Origin: Apricaphanius iberus | Taxonomy: Eukaryota > Chordata > Actinopteri > Cyprinodontiformes > Aphaniidae | Length of the DNA stretch: 64,000 nt | Assembly (NCBI GenBank): GCA_028564705.1 | Contig: JAPXFQ010002424.1 | Coordinates: forward strand, 1,302,001 to 1,366,000 | Direction of reading: 5' to 3' | Shown here: positions 33,660 through 44,594 of the stretch, in pieces | Numbering within the stretch: position 1 is the first letter of the stretch | Layout: each line of letters opens with the position of its first letter | Made by a program: the position numbers and the translations under genes | The notes under the pieces: model-generated | Database searches by the model: none | Seen by the model: only the letters and a program-made list of their open reading frames with translations | What the model was told of the DNA's origin: nothing

Positions 33660-33960
33660 AGAAACCAAACTGATACGTATCAAAGCCGTCAGCCATTGTT
33701 AGGAAGCTATTTAACAGTTGAAACACAGCTTTATTAATAATCTTGCTGATGAATGGAAGATTAGAGATTGGCCTGTAGTCCAGGTTGTTCTTCTTCAGTA
33801 GTGGCTCGAAAACTGCTTTTTAAAAGCCTGCGTGAAGACACCTGACAGGAGGGATGAGTTAACTATTTGAATCAGATGAAGGGAAAACTTTCTTTGGAAA
33901 AGCTGCAGGATATTAGAGCAGCAAGAGGAGGAGCTTAACTGGTTAATGATTTTTAGTTTG
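33660..33960 (-). pseudogene. L2/CR1-type LINE reverse transcriptase fragment, antisense
   Basis: Minus-strand translation of 33715-33865 gives SGVFTQAFKKAVFEPLLKK followed by NNLDYRPISNLPFISKII and NKAVFQLLNSFL, the RPISNLPFISK block of L2/CR1 reverse transcriptases. The equivalent region of the plus-strand LINE at 46.09-46.23 kb is similar. Fragment without flanking domains. Confidence 0.75.
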
Positions 33961-33964
33961 AACA

Positions 33965-35285
33965 ATTGAAATCAGGCAGTTTTTAGAGGGCAACTCCAGT
34001 ATTCAGATTACACGGATTTGCAATCCTCACAGTCACCAAACAACCAAAGAGGAAAAACCCTGGTGCCCCCCCACGTCTCAAAGAGATTTAACAGCAGATT
34101 TCTACATTTACCAAGCAGTCGATCCTCGTGCTGGACAGATAACAGTCTGAATCTGCTCTTTGTCTCCAAAATAAACTCATCCGTCTCCCATCTATTCCGT
34201 CTTATGCTCAGCGTCTCTTCGGATCGCTGAGCATAAGATTCCAACTATCTGCTCCTCATCAAGTTAATTTCCTTCTCCCAGCCTGATGGGCTCATTTGCA
34301 TATCATTATCCTGCGCTGTGTGGAACAAACTGCGATTATCCTCTGGTGAGAAAAGACAAACCAGATAGCAATCCCTGCACCCAGACAGGAACAGACATTA
34401 AAAATGCTAATTGTAGAAATAATTAAAACACAGCTTTGCGTATGCAGAATAAATACTTTGGAGGCTCAGAGGCTCTTGTGTGTGTGTGTGCTTTTATTAT
34501 TTTTTTTATTTAATTCCTGAGTTTCTCTCCCAGACAACAGTATTTACCCGGAGAGCAAAACTCATTAACTGATCCACGCCAAAGTAAACCTTCCCTGATT
34601 GTGAGTTTTTTCACAGCCGGGTGTGAAGTTAAATTTGAATTCCTGTCAAACAGATGCTGTTGGTGCTGCAACGACGAAAGCCTGCTTTTTTTTTCTTCGT
34701 CGGTTTACTGTTAATAATGATAAAAAACATTAAATGTTTTAGGCTCATTTAAGATAAAATGCGTTTAAAATAAAACGCCTCAAGCTTCATTTGCAGTACA
34801 TACTATTTCTTTCACCTTTTTGACCTCAAACTATTTGAAGTCTTGAGTTGAAAACGGAAATGTTTCAAAAGACAGAAGAGTCCACTTGAGATATAACATT
34901 TTTTAACAAAATAATATAATAGAAAATATATTAGTAGCTGTGTTGTCTTATGAGAACATGAGGCTTGCCTCCTCCACCTTCTGCTTCCTGGAAGATCAGA
35001 AAGATTAAATTTGATTAATGTTTTTATATCTCACGTTAGAGTGTGTAATTACCTTCTCCCATAAGCCTTGGTTTGAAACCAGCTGTTTTGTCGTTGTTCT
35101 GCTGCAGGAACCAATCATCTGGACCTTACCAACGTTAGAACCAAGGAACTCGGAGCAGGAACGTCTCGGGAAAAAACTGACATGTCTCTGTTAACAAATT
35201 GTGCATATCTGGATCAATGAAGCTCAGATACCTTTTCTACAATTTTGGAAACTTTATCTATAAAACACACTGCAAAGTCCATCTA
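33965..35285. other. No gene seen
   Basis: Unassigned. It contains a perfect short hairpin at 34200-34238 (listed separately) and a short (GT)n at 34476-34491. Frames at 34008-34244 are mirror products of one another and are not supported. Confidence 0.35.
34200..34238. repeat. Perfect 14-bp stem hairpin
   Basis: 'tcttatgctcagcg' and 'cgctgagcataaga' are perfect reverse complements separated by 11 bases. No adjacent gene explains it. Confidence 0.8.
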
Positions 35286-35293
35286 CACAAGTT

Positions 35294-35526
35294 AAAAAGT
35301 CTTGCTTTCAGCTAAAAAGTATTTTTTTGATCTTGTTTTGAGAATTGTGTCCTAAGCAAGAGCAGAAGGTGTTAGACTAGAATCAAGTAAGCTCCTTAAT
35401 TAAGTGAAATAATATATATATTCTCAAAATAAGCAAAGTAATCTAAAAACTTCTGCTCTTGCTTTGTATATAAATTTGAAAACAAGATCAAAAATACTTT
35501 TTGGCTGGAAACAAGATTTTTGGACT
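35294..35526. mobile_element. Foldback miniature element, internally deleted copy
   Basis: Arms share 'aaaaagtattttttgatc' and 'aagcaagagcagaag' in inverted orientation (35294-35375 and 35440-35526). It is the same family as 5468-5880 but lacks the inner part of the arms. Confidence 0.75.
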
Positions 35527-35594
35527 TTCATTTCGCAAACAAAACTATTGAAGACAGGATAGACATAGAAAATCATAGTGGAAACTCTGTAAGG

Positions 35595-35944
35595 CACAGG
35601 TGTCAAACTCATTTCCATTTTGGGGCCACATCAAGCTGATGAATATTCTTAAACGGCCGGTTGTGGCAGAAAGTACTGATCAAAGTATAACAAATCGTTA
35701 AAATCAGCCTCAATATTCCAAAAGTACGTCTTAAAATGTAATCATACTGAACATAATTACATAATGATTTGATTTAGGAACGTTCAAATAAACAATGATT
35801 TTATTTTACTGATAAAATTGTTTTGGGGTGCAGAAAACTAGAACTTAAATTTTCTATCTAGAGGGTTCTCCAGAGTTTAGAGGGCCACATAAATGACTAT
35901 GGAGGGCCGGATTTGGCCCCCGGGCCCCGAGTTTGACACGTGTG
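35595..35944. mobile_element. hAT-type miniature element (350 bp) with perfect 8-bp target duplication
   Basis: Ends are 'cacaggtgtcaaactc' on the left and, reverse-complemented, 'cacacgtgtcaaactcgg' on the right. The direct repeat CTGTAAGG flanks the element exactly (35587-35594 and 35945-35952). An 8-bp duplication is the hallmark of hAT insertion. The subterminal 'ggatttggcccccgggcccc' is familiar from this common vertebrate repeat type. Non-coding. Confidence 0.85.
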
Positions 35945-35959
35945 CTGTAAGGAATTCAG

Positions 35960-36835
35960 TTTGAAAAAATTTGATTTTTAATACAAAGTCAAAAGTTTGA
36001 AACATTTTTTAAAAGGCCATTGAAGAAACAAACAAACACAAATAAAGAAAAAACGTAAATGTTCCAGGATAATACGTAAAAATTGCAACTATAAGCTGGT
36101 AACAGGCAGAATGAGAGCTGGAAGTGATCGTTGAAGATTGTGTGTCCGAGCTGCTGAGACGTGAAGACGACTATAATTTCGGGTCCGTTCTTAGCCTGTT
36201 TTCACGAATAAATCCGACATGTGTCAAAGTGATGACGGAGGACGAGTTTCCTCTCTGGTTTCTTCAGTAATAACAGTGAAGATAATGGCTGGTTGCTTTA
36301 TCTTCCAGCAGGAGCCACAGACACTCGGTCACCCGGTGACGTCGGCTCCAGAAACGGCTAACAGAAACTGGTTCCTCTCTCCAGGTTTAAAACATTCGTA
36401 ACATTATCCTGGAGTCAGTGTTCTGAAACCTCTGGCACTCTGCTCACATCCTCTTTAGTTTCCCACCTTGGGTGTTTTTCTCCTCCCTAAACGCTGCAGG
36501 TAACTCTGATGACATCACCCTGCAGGTGCTCTGAAGGTGTTGTTATGATCTCTATCAGATAAGCATAAATAATGAGATGAGTTAGGGTCCTTCAGGAAGT
36601 TTATGGGTAGTCAGTATCTTTAATGTCTGAATTCTTTCTCACTTGTTTTATATAATAAATCTGCTGTGGTCTTATGTAAGAATGCTTTGTGATTCATTTC
36701 AGTGTAAATAAATGTTCTTGGTTTCAGGAGGTTACAGTTTGTTTGAAGGAGTGGGGGGTGGATCGGGGGTGCCAGGATTATGGGTCCTACTCATTACTAT
36801 TTATAATATGCAAACCCGTATCTGTTCCAATATGT
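35960..36835. other. No gene seen
   Basis: Unassigned, mixed composition. No supported exon or repeat. Confidence 0.35.
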
Positions 36836-36841
36836 TGTGAA

Positions 36842-37551
36842 GTTGCTAATGGTTAGCTTCTACTAGCAGAGTTGCTAATGGTTAGCTTCTACTAGCAGAG
36901 CTGCCAGTAGTTAGCCTCAACTAGCAGATATGCTAATGATTAGCTTCTACTAGCTGAGTTGCTAATGGTTAGCTTCTACTAGCAGAGCTGCCAGTAGTTA
37001 GCCTCAACTAGCAGATATGCTAATGATTAGCTTCTACTAGCTGAGTTGCTAATGGTTAGCTTCTACTAGCAGAGCTGCCAGTAGTTAGCCTCAACTAGCA
37101 GATATGCTAATGATTAGCTTCTACTAGCTGAGTTGCTAATGGTTAGCTTCTACTAGCAGAGCTGCCAGTAGTTAGCCTCAACTAGCAGATATGCTAATGA
37201 TTAGCTTCTACTAGCTGAGTTGCTAATGGTTAGCTTCTACTAGCAGAGCTGCCAGTAGTTAGCCTCAACTAGCAGATATGCTAATGATTAGCTTCTACTA
37301 GCTGAGTTGCTAATGGTTAGCTTCTACTAGCAGAGCTGCCAGTAGTTAGCCTCAACTAGCAGAGTTGCTAATGATTAGCTTCTACTAGCAGAGCTGCCAG
37401 TAGTTAGCCTCAACTAGCAGATATGCTAATGGTTAGCTTCTACTAGCTAAGTTGCTAATGATTGGCTTCTACTAGCAGAGTTGCTAATGGTTAGCTTCTA
37501 CTAGCAGAATTGCTAATGGTTAGCTTCTACTAGCAGAGCTGCCAGTAGTTA
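36842..37551 (+). repeat. 29-bp minisatellite with 87-bp higher-order period
   Basis: About 24 tandem 29-bp monomers of three kinds, beginning 'gttgctaatggttagc', 'gctgccagtagttagc' and 'tatgctaatgattagc'. Five consecutive A-B-C triplets (36871-37305) form an 87-bp higher-order unit; the order breaks down toward 37.3-37.5 kb. The array is cut inside a 'gctgcc' monomer at 37551 by an element insertion and resumes at 38985. Confidence 0.95.
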
Positions 37552-37793
37552 TGCTGAATTCCAGTTAAACTTTCCGAGTCGGAAATCTCGCAGTTGTCTC
37601 GCGTAATTTCACAGTTACACGCCCCCTTTAGGTCGGAATATACGAGCTCCAACTCGGCGCTCTAAGAGTAGACTGAGTAGGAAGTACACATCGGAGAACA
37701 AAGATGGCTGCGCCCGTAGTTGAGATATATTTTCTTTGTATTTGCACTTTGACCTGAACAGGTCTGCTGCCGGTTCAGATAGAGGGAGAGGAG

Positions 37794-38342
37794 GTGGAGG
37801 TGGTTAACAAGTACAAGTACCTCGGGCTGTGGGTGGACAATAAATTGGACTGGTCATGCAACACAGAGCACCTGTATAAAAAAGCCCAAAGCCGACTGTA
37901 CTTCCTCAGGAGGCTGAGGTCTTTTAACATCTGCAGGAAGCTCCTGAGGATGTTTTATCAGTCAGTGGTGGCTGGAGTACTTTTTTATGCTGTGGTGTGC
38001 TGGGGAAGCAGCACAGCAAAGAAGGACTCATCCAGGCTGGAAAAACTGATCAGAAAGGCTAGCTCTGTGGTCGGCATGAAGCTGGACACTCTGGCGACAG
38101 TGGCAGAGAAAAGGACACTAAAGAAATTGCTGGACATAATGGACGATGCTGGGCATCCTCTGCACACGGCCATAAACAAGCAGAGGAGTCTGTTCAGTGA
38201 CCGGTTGCTTCTCCCCAAGATGAGAACCAACAGACTTAAGAACTCCTTTGTCCCACATGCCATCAGACTGTTTAACTGCTCTCTGGAGGGGGAAGGGAGG
38301 GGAAACAGGAGGACAAACGAGGGGGGAACAACTAAGCTGTAG
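37794..38342 (+). pseudogene. LINE ORF2 C-terminal fragment, 182 codons without a stop
   Basis: The frame runs YKYLGLWVDNKLDWSCNTE, then KKAQSRLYFLRRLRSFNICR, MFYQSVVAGVLFYAVVCWGS, KLIRKASSVVGMKLDTL and, near the end, SFVPHAIRLFN. YLG and the RLYFLRRLRSF/CWGS blocks are typical of the thumb and C-terminal region of non-LTR retrotransposon polymerases (CR1/Rex1/L2-like; clade not resolved). The endonuclease and catalytic palm are missing by 5' truncation. No internal stop or frameshift is seen, so the insertion is probably younger than the other LINE fragments here. Confidence 0.85.
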
Positions 38343-38400
38343 TGCCTCTTCACTTCACTGTGTAATATTTCCTGGAAATTCTTTTTTCTTTTTGTTAATA

Positions 38401-38464
38401 GTCAACGGTGCAATAGACGTCAATATCTATGTGTCAACGGTGCAATAGATGTCAATATCTATGT
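38401..38464 (+). repeat. 32-bp tandem duplication in LINE 3' UTR
   Basis: Two adjacent copies of a 32-bp unit beginning 'gtcaacggtgcaatag', differing at one or two positions. Confidence 0.85.
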
Positions 38465-38984
38465 GTAATTTAAGTGCAATTTCCTTGTATTTTTTATTTT
38501 ATTTTTATTATTCTATCTATTCCTTTGGTATATTTTATTTATACATGTCTTGTATTTATATATGTGTACGTTCTGTAACTTGTCGGTGCTGTGCTACTGG
38601 AAACCGAATTTCCCAGAGGAACCCGCCCGAGGGATTAATAAAGTTCTTATCTATCTATCTATCTATCTTTTGATGCTCTTACCCACTTGAGAACATTTCT
38701 GCTTTAATCTGGTCACCAGTAATACGGTCATGGTCTTGCTGTGCTTGCATTACAATGTACAGCTTTGTTTTTCATGCTGGTCTGCTGAAGATGCTATGCC
38801 GCTAACAACAATAGCAATAACTAGCCCGCCCCTCGACAGCTGCTGCCCTCAAAGCATCCATGTATGTTCTTTCCAACTCGGATTGTAGCAAGACAAACTG
38901 GAATGCTTTAAATCGGGAATGACGTCACGTTCTCGTTTACAGCAACTCGGACGCCCGAGTTTCCGAGACAAATGGAATGCAGCA

Positions 38985-39150
38985 TTGGCCTCAACTAGCA
39001 GATTGCTAATGGTTAGCTTCTACTAGCTAAGTTGCTAATGATTAGCTTCTACTAGCTGAGTTGCTAATGGTTAGCTCCTACTAGCAGAGCAGCTAATAGT
39101 TATTTTCTATTAGCAGATTTGCTAAGGATTATGTTCTAAAGCTGAGTTGC
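38985..39150 (+). repeat. Continuation of the 29-bp minisatellite
   Basis: After the element insertion the interrupted monomer resumes ('gcctcaactagcag') and four or five increasingly diverged 29-bp units follow ('gttgctaatggttagc', then 'gcagctaatagttatt'). Confidence 0.9.
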
Positions 39151-39159
39151 TAATCGTTC

Positions 39160-40420
39160 GGTTCATCCAAAAAGAAATTGTAATACAGAAAGAACTTGCG
39201 ATCTCTTGGTAATTCCGGGTTGCAGTTGCAGTTCCAGGATGCTGGATGCTTGACACGGAAGCAAAAGGCTTGACCTACTGGCTCTCGTAGATTGTTGACA
39301 TTTAATTTCTAGACAGTCAACTAATCACTAAATAAAAAACAAGTTGATAAAGATGAACACATAGTAACACACGTCTTCCTGACGCAACAGAACACTGAAT
39401 TCCACATCCAAAACAGATTTCACAATTTCTTCTTACTTTTCCAACATAGGGCTAGCTATCTTTCTCACTAATCTGGAAACCAGTTAGCCATTTGCCTAAG
39501 ATATTTAACAGTTTGCATCTATTTGGATGGCAAAAAACAGAAACAATAAAGCAGCACCTAACAATATAACTATTATATATAAATCTGTAAAATAAAACGG
39601 AAAAGAGATAGAGCCAGAGATAGAAAAAGAGAGGCGCTGCTTTTATCTTTGGATCATTTTTCTGCCTCTGACAGGTGCTGCCCCCACCTCTCAGCCGTCT
39701 TTGTGTCAGATCCCCGATGACTTCAACACACATCTATTATAGCTCCGGATGAGGCACCGGCTCGCCTTATGTCAAAAGATAACCTGTCATTGAGTAACAT
39801 CTGCTGGATGACAACGCCGTCTGTAGACAAGGACCCAGAAAACGAGAAAATGTTGAGGTAATGCGTGTCTGAACACCTCTTACTGTCACTCACTAATGCA
39901 CTCACTTACTACACGTCAGGCAGCTGAAATGTTAACAAGTAAAGATGCCGTCTAATTTCACCGTTCAACAGCTGAGCAGCAACACTAAGCAACACTTTTA
40001 TTAACACCATATCCAGAGACTGGAGACGTGCTGTCATTGACCACTATCTCTAATCAAAACAGGTCAGCTGAAATCTTTCTCTGCTAATCTGCCTAACAGT
40101 ACAAGCTGTTGTTGATTTCTTGTCCTCCTAAGGATAAAAACAGATCTGGGGAAAAGTTTGACAGATCTGCAACAAAAAAGCCAAACGTCCCATCTGGATC
40201 TGGTTGGTAAAATTATTTTATTCTAACTGAATTCTGACCTGGTTCAAATGTTTCACAACTTAGAAAATGGGAAACGAAGAAATGTGAACACTAAAGGGAC
40301 AAAATACTTTTGTACAGTTTCCACGGACACAGCAGAGACTAACAGGATAACTATTAAAAATTCACATCTATTCATGACGAACATGTTTGTTGTGAAAGCA
40401 GGCAGATCAAGCTTGTTGCA
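39160..40420. other. No gene seen
   Basis: Unassigned; no supported exon or repeat. Confidence 0.3.
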
Positions 40421-40423
40421 GGA

Positions 40424-40690
40424 TTAGTTGTCTGACTGCAGAGTTTTCTGTGATTTACATCCATCAGTTTCATGTCTCCACTCCAGTGAAAGCTGTAGAT
40501 TATGTCCTGATGAAATCAGGACCAGACACCCAATTTGTAGACCACCAAATCGGATCCCCTCAACAGCTTGGCTGTGCCTAGAAATTCTTTCCATGAAGGT
40601 TATGAATAGAATCGTGACAGACGGCAACCTTGGTGGAGTTCAGCTGTCACCAGAAACAAGTTCAACTTATTTACTAACCATGCTCTGAAA
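40424..40690 (-). pseudogene. Rex3-like (RTE) LINE reverse transcriptase fragment
   Basis: Minus-strand translation gives ILFITFMERISRHSQAVEG, IRFGGLQIGCLVLIS and SGHNLQLSLEW. I recognise these as the region around the catalytic box of Rex3/RTE-type LINEs in fish. The adjacent catalytic ADD box is disrupted (the sequence reads LVLISSGHNLQ). Isolated fragment. Confidence 0.75.
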
Positions 40691-40698
40691 CCAGTCGT

Positions 40699-41441
40699 AC
40701 TGGGAGCCTAAGTCACGCCCTTCTACTTCCTGTCCATGGGTCCCCGACTGGCAAAAAAAATGAATGAGTCAATGGAGCGATAAAAGTTATTTTCCGATCC
40801 AGTTTGAAATGCGCCGTGGATCGAACATATGATGTCCGTGAATTTTTAAAACGATTTTAGATGCAGACAAAACGCCGATTTTCGACCGGAGGCAAAAGTT
40901 ACTTTAGGTTTTGGGTAAAAACGCTTAGCGGACTACAACTGCAGAAGAAGAAGGAGAGCGAGGGTCGTAGCCTCTAGGATGAAGAAAGGAGCATTAAACA
41001 CGGAGAAAACCTCTATAAATCTGACCATGTGTAAAGTAGCAGCTATGTTGGGGATAAAGCAGTCGGTGGAGTGAGAGCCAGCATGGAGGAGAAGCTCTAC
41101 AAGCTCTAGGTGAGAGTTTTACGTGCTATAGCTAGTGCTAGCTCCCATTATCAAAATTACATCATATATGCGACTTCTGACTTCTGATTTGTAGGCATTT
41201 TAAATGCGAATTTTTACAATCAAATAAATCCCAAATCACTGGACAAACACAGTCGAAACGTACAACATTAGTTATCATTTAAATTTTTACAACAACGAAT
41301 TTCAACATATGTGTGATTCAGGACGTAAGACGAAGCGGACCAGAAAAGAACTTTTATCGCTCCATTGACTTCCATTCATTATTTTTTTGGTTTGGGACCC
41401 ACGGGGCGACCGGAAGGGGAGGAGACCTAGGCTCCCCATAG
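40699..41441. mobile_element. Long-TIR DNA element, copy 1
   Basis: The left end 'gggagcctaagtc' and the right end 'gacctaggctcccca' begin inverted repeats that extend about 90 bp ('caatggagcgataaaagtt' on the left, 'aacttttatcgctccattga' on the right). The interior has 'gccagcatggaggagaagct' and no open frame of length. A second copy lies at 49022-50316. Superfamily not assigned. Confidence 0.75.
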
Positions 41442-41449
41442 GTCCTATT

Positions 41450-41500
41450 GGGCGTCTGGGGTCTTGTTCACGAATGAGGGAAAAGATGGGGCGCGGATCG
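41450..41500 (+). pseudogene. Short Rex3-like LINE fragment
   Basis: 'ggggtcttgttcacgaatga' followed by 'gggaaaagatgg' resembles a stretch of Rex3/RTE LINE 3' coding sequence as I remember it. Only about 50 bp. Confidence 0.4.
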
Positions 41501-41511
41501 ATGTGGTTTAA

Positions 41512-42510
41512 CCATAGACTGTATATATAGATGGGCGGAGCCTATGTGACGTCACTCGTAGGTTTCTGAAGAGCTGAACTGAAGCCAACTGGGCAGTTCC
41601 CACCAACCCCATCTTGGCAGCGACTCTTCACCCCCAGAAAATACAAAAATGTGCCAAGAGGTGGACCTGAGTGTTGGGCTCTGAGGGTGGGGTCGGATAA
41701 TTGACACTCTGAGCCGATGTAGCTACGAGCTAACTGAGCTAACCCGAAGATAACTGTAGCTAACGGCGGTTAGCGTGTGCTTTTAGCCAGAAAACCGTGG
41801 TTGATCGACTCTGTTACCCATCGGCCTTCTAAGCAGATTCCGTATTTTTGTCAAATAAAAGCATGAACCCTTGTTGGTCCATAACTTTCACTAAAACAAT
41901 GTGAGTTTTAAGTAGAACGTTTTTAGAATCAATCTGTAAACAAGAAATGTAATAATTTCAACCAAATTTTGATCATGCAGCTTTTTTTTTTAAAGGCACA
42001 GCAGAAACATAATTTTACTTACTTAAAAAATGAAGAAATGGAGCACAGACATTTTGGACTGTCTCTTGGGGGAATCAATACCAAAGCAAGCCATCTTTGT
42101 CCACTAAGTGCGCAATTAACATCCAAAGACGAATAAACATTGCGGCCGACTTAAACAAAATAGCAGATACTTATAACTGGACTGTTCCCTGGAGCCAACA
42201 GGGGTGGAGCAAGATTTTTGCCACCAGTGCTAGTGCTGATGGCTCATCTGAGCATTAGCTATAAAAAGTTCACCCCGTCAGAGTTGTCATGACGATAAAC
42301 CTGACCTTTCAAAACCTAAGATAATTTTTCAAACCAGGCTGGAAACATGTTTATTTCTGCTGTTAATTGGCATTTTTAACATGTGGATCGGTGGGAACTA
42401 GTTCCTTTCTGGAGCCTGCCCCTAGTGGATGAGGTGGGAACTGCACATTTTGTGACTTCCAGGTTGGCTTCACATTTGGCCAGTGGAGTTTGCCCCTTGG
42501 GTTTCACCTA
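41512..42510. mobile_element. Common fish repeat ('ATAGACTGTATATA' type)
   Basis: It starts 'catagactgtatatatagat' and 'gtgacgtcactcgtaggttt', with 'gaagagctgaactgaagcca', and ends near 'gtgacttccaggttggcttc'. I recognise the left portion as a very widespread fish interspersed repeat. No coding capacity; class unknown. A related short phrase occurs at 18.725 kb. Confidence 0.5.
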
Positions 42511-42519
42511 AAAGTCGTA

Positions 42520-44020
42520 TTATCTCTGTCCACAAGCAAACGCTTAAAAACCGTGAAATCTTCACTTTGGTCAGAATTTTTAGAATGAATGATTTTTTGT
42601 GTCAAAAATCTTACTTTTTGTGTGAATGACACATTGCCTAATATCTTCGTTTTGCTAGACACCCGACTACGTTTGGACAAGGCACCAGATGCTTTTATCT
42701 TGTTTGGACATCATGCAATAAAAAGAAAAAACAAATTTCTCTTTAATAACTTTTAGGTTCCTGGTGCTTACTTTTTCATTTTCAAAATATTTTACATATT
42801 CATAAGTAAAACTACACAGAAGTAAAACTGTCTTCTGATGAAAGATAATTGTTGCAATCATCTCAGGAGCATTAACGTGTGTCTTGTGTTTCACAGCTAC
42901 CAAAGAAAGAAGTAAATCCTTAGATTAGAAAGTTGCAGTGATGTTTGGTGAGGGTTCATGTGATTTTGTGGGATTCTAAAGACTTAAGTTTATTTTCTAA
43001 AGCTGGATTTCTCCATGGCTTCTTCCCTCTCTTCTTAAAACTCCTCTGGTAAAACACTGCAGGACGTCTCAGCAGGACGGTAAAAAACAAAAAACTGCAC
43101 TCGTCATCAACGGATCTGTGTCAGATTTAACATCTGCGTGCCGCTGCAGCTTTCATGACGATCTGACCGACCTTTAGCAGCACAGGCTGAACTCTCCAGA
43201 GGCTCCCACAACAAATGGAGTGTTTTTCCAGCAGCAGACAAGGCCTAGAGAAAACACGCTCCCTGTGCACACTGTCAGCTCTGAGAACATGCAGCGCTGT
43301 CAGTCTGCCTCAGCAGAACCTCCCGGGAGGGTCCGGAAGACCACATCAAACTCAGATACGTGTCGAGAGCAGAGGTCAGAGGTCGGGGGTGAGCTCTCCA
43401 GTGGGGACTGCTGCATACCAACACTGTTTGTCCTCTAGGAGTCCACAGATGAAGCCTTCTGAGTGTGGGAGGTTCTGGTGCCTCATCAGGATCAGCGTAA
43501 AGCTGACAGGGGAGGTCGAAAGGAAAGAGGAAGAGTCGAGGTGTGGTGGAGGCAGAAAAAGTAGTCAAAATGGGGAGAGTTTAACCAGAACCAGACTGTG
43601 ACGACCAGACGTCCGGGCCTGAGGTCCGTGGGATGTTTGCAGCAGTCTAGAGCTTCCAAAACTGGTTCAAGGATGAACAACCAGTGAACCAGAGAGGAGG
43701 TCATGGTTCTTATGGTAACGCATCAGAACAGGTTTCGCTAAACAGCAGTGAAATAAAATCTGGTGAATGTGTAACTTCATGGGTTTCCGGCAGATAAAAT
43801 ACTACAACGGTTAATAGCCACGAAGAGAATTTGGCTAGACGATCTTTCCAAATATAGGAGCCAAACTCTCATGATAGAATCTGCTCAATTATTGTCATTG
43901 ATGTGATGATGTTTAAATAAAATATAGCCTAAGTAATTTCATCGGAACAATTAAAATATTTAAATGTCTGCGTGTAAAGCTACATCTAACTATGCTGCTA
44001 GCATAATTAGCATGGAACAC
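42520..44020. other. No gene seen
   Basis: Unassigned. 43.2-43.7 kb is GC-richer with overlapping frames on both strands and no recognised motif. It might be low-copy host DNA. Confidence 0.35.
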
Positions 44021-44023
44021 TAA

Positions 44024-44454
44024 AGGTTCATTCAGACCGCAGGCTTTTGTCAGCGTCAGCAACATCTAGATTACATATTAAAACTACGGTTGAGGCAGTT
44101 GGAGGAGCGTCAAGGTCTCTGCGGCGCTTTGTGAGCATTGGCTCCGTCAACTTTTCAAGCTTTTCCTGGATTTCAAGCTTCAAAGCTCAAATGCTAGCAA
44201 CGCGGAAATTCAGCAAGTTAAACTTTTGACGGTCCTAACGCTCAATCAGAGCGTCTCACTGTAGCGACGTTGCCCAAAGTCGACGCTGCCTTGCCAACCA
44301 CGATCCGGTAATGTTTAAAACATCCAGCAGAGAAAGGCTCGCCTACGAGCTTTACTAGCTTCAGCTTAAAAATGATCTTCTGTGTTTATGTGTCGAACTA
44401 GTCGCTTTGTGAGTGTTGCTTGAAGCTGACTAAGCCAGCGGTCTGAACATACCA
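44024..44454. mobile_element. PIF/Harbinger-like miniature element, 431 bp
   Basis: Inverted ends 'aggttcattcagaccgc' and (reverse complement of right) 'tggtatgttcagaccgc', each followed by related 'cttttgtcagcgtcagcaac' / 'cttagtcagcttcaagcaac'. TAA flanks both sides (44021-44023 and 44455-44457), a 3-bp duplication of the PIF/Harbinger type. A solo end of this family is at 9983-10024. Confidence 0.75.
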
Positions 44455-44594
44455 TAACAAATATTTGGAATTGACAGACACTTTATGACCTTGAAGCTAC
44501 TTTATATAAATACTTATATATCATTGCAGATTTGTACGAAAATTAAGCTGAATCCGATAAATATAGACATCCCCGTACATAACAGCCAATTCTT

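Larger units (their letters stand above)
37752..38672 (+). mobile_element. 5'-truncated LINE with (TCTA)n tail
   Basis: The insertion begins soon after 'tttgcact' of the host element, contains the C-terminal LINE frame (37794-38342), a short 3' UTR with a tandem 32-bp duplication (38401-38464), 'gagggattaataaagttc' and a (TCTA)n tail (38650-38668). Copy 2 of the host element (49.96 kb) is uninterrupted at the corresponding point. Confidence 0.8.
37552..38984. mobile_element. PIF/Harbinger-like miniature element, copy 1, carrying a LINE
   Basis: Ends are 'tgctgaattccagtt' and (reverse complement of the right) 'tgctgcattcca'. The flanking 3-bp duplication is TTA on the left (37549-37551) and TTG on the right, where the uninterrupted minisatellite monomer reads 'gtagttagcctc', so the right TTA has mutated to TTG. 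Homologous blocks to copy 2 (49762-50303) flank a LINE insertion at about 37750-38672: 'aagatggctgcgcccgtagt' on the left, 'catgctggtctgctgaagat' and 'cagcaactcggacgcccgag' on the right. Confidence 0.85.

Noticed and set aside
36842..37551. Tandem 29-bp units resembling a CRISPR array
   Set aside because: Units are directly adjacent with no unique spacers, differ from each other in an ordered A-B-C pattern, and the genome is clearly animal. It is a minisatellite.
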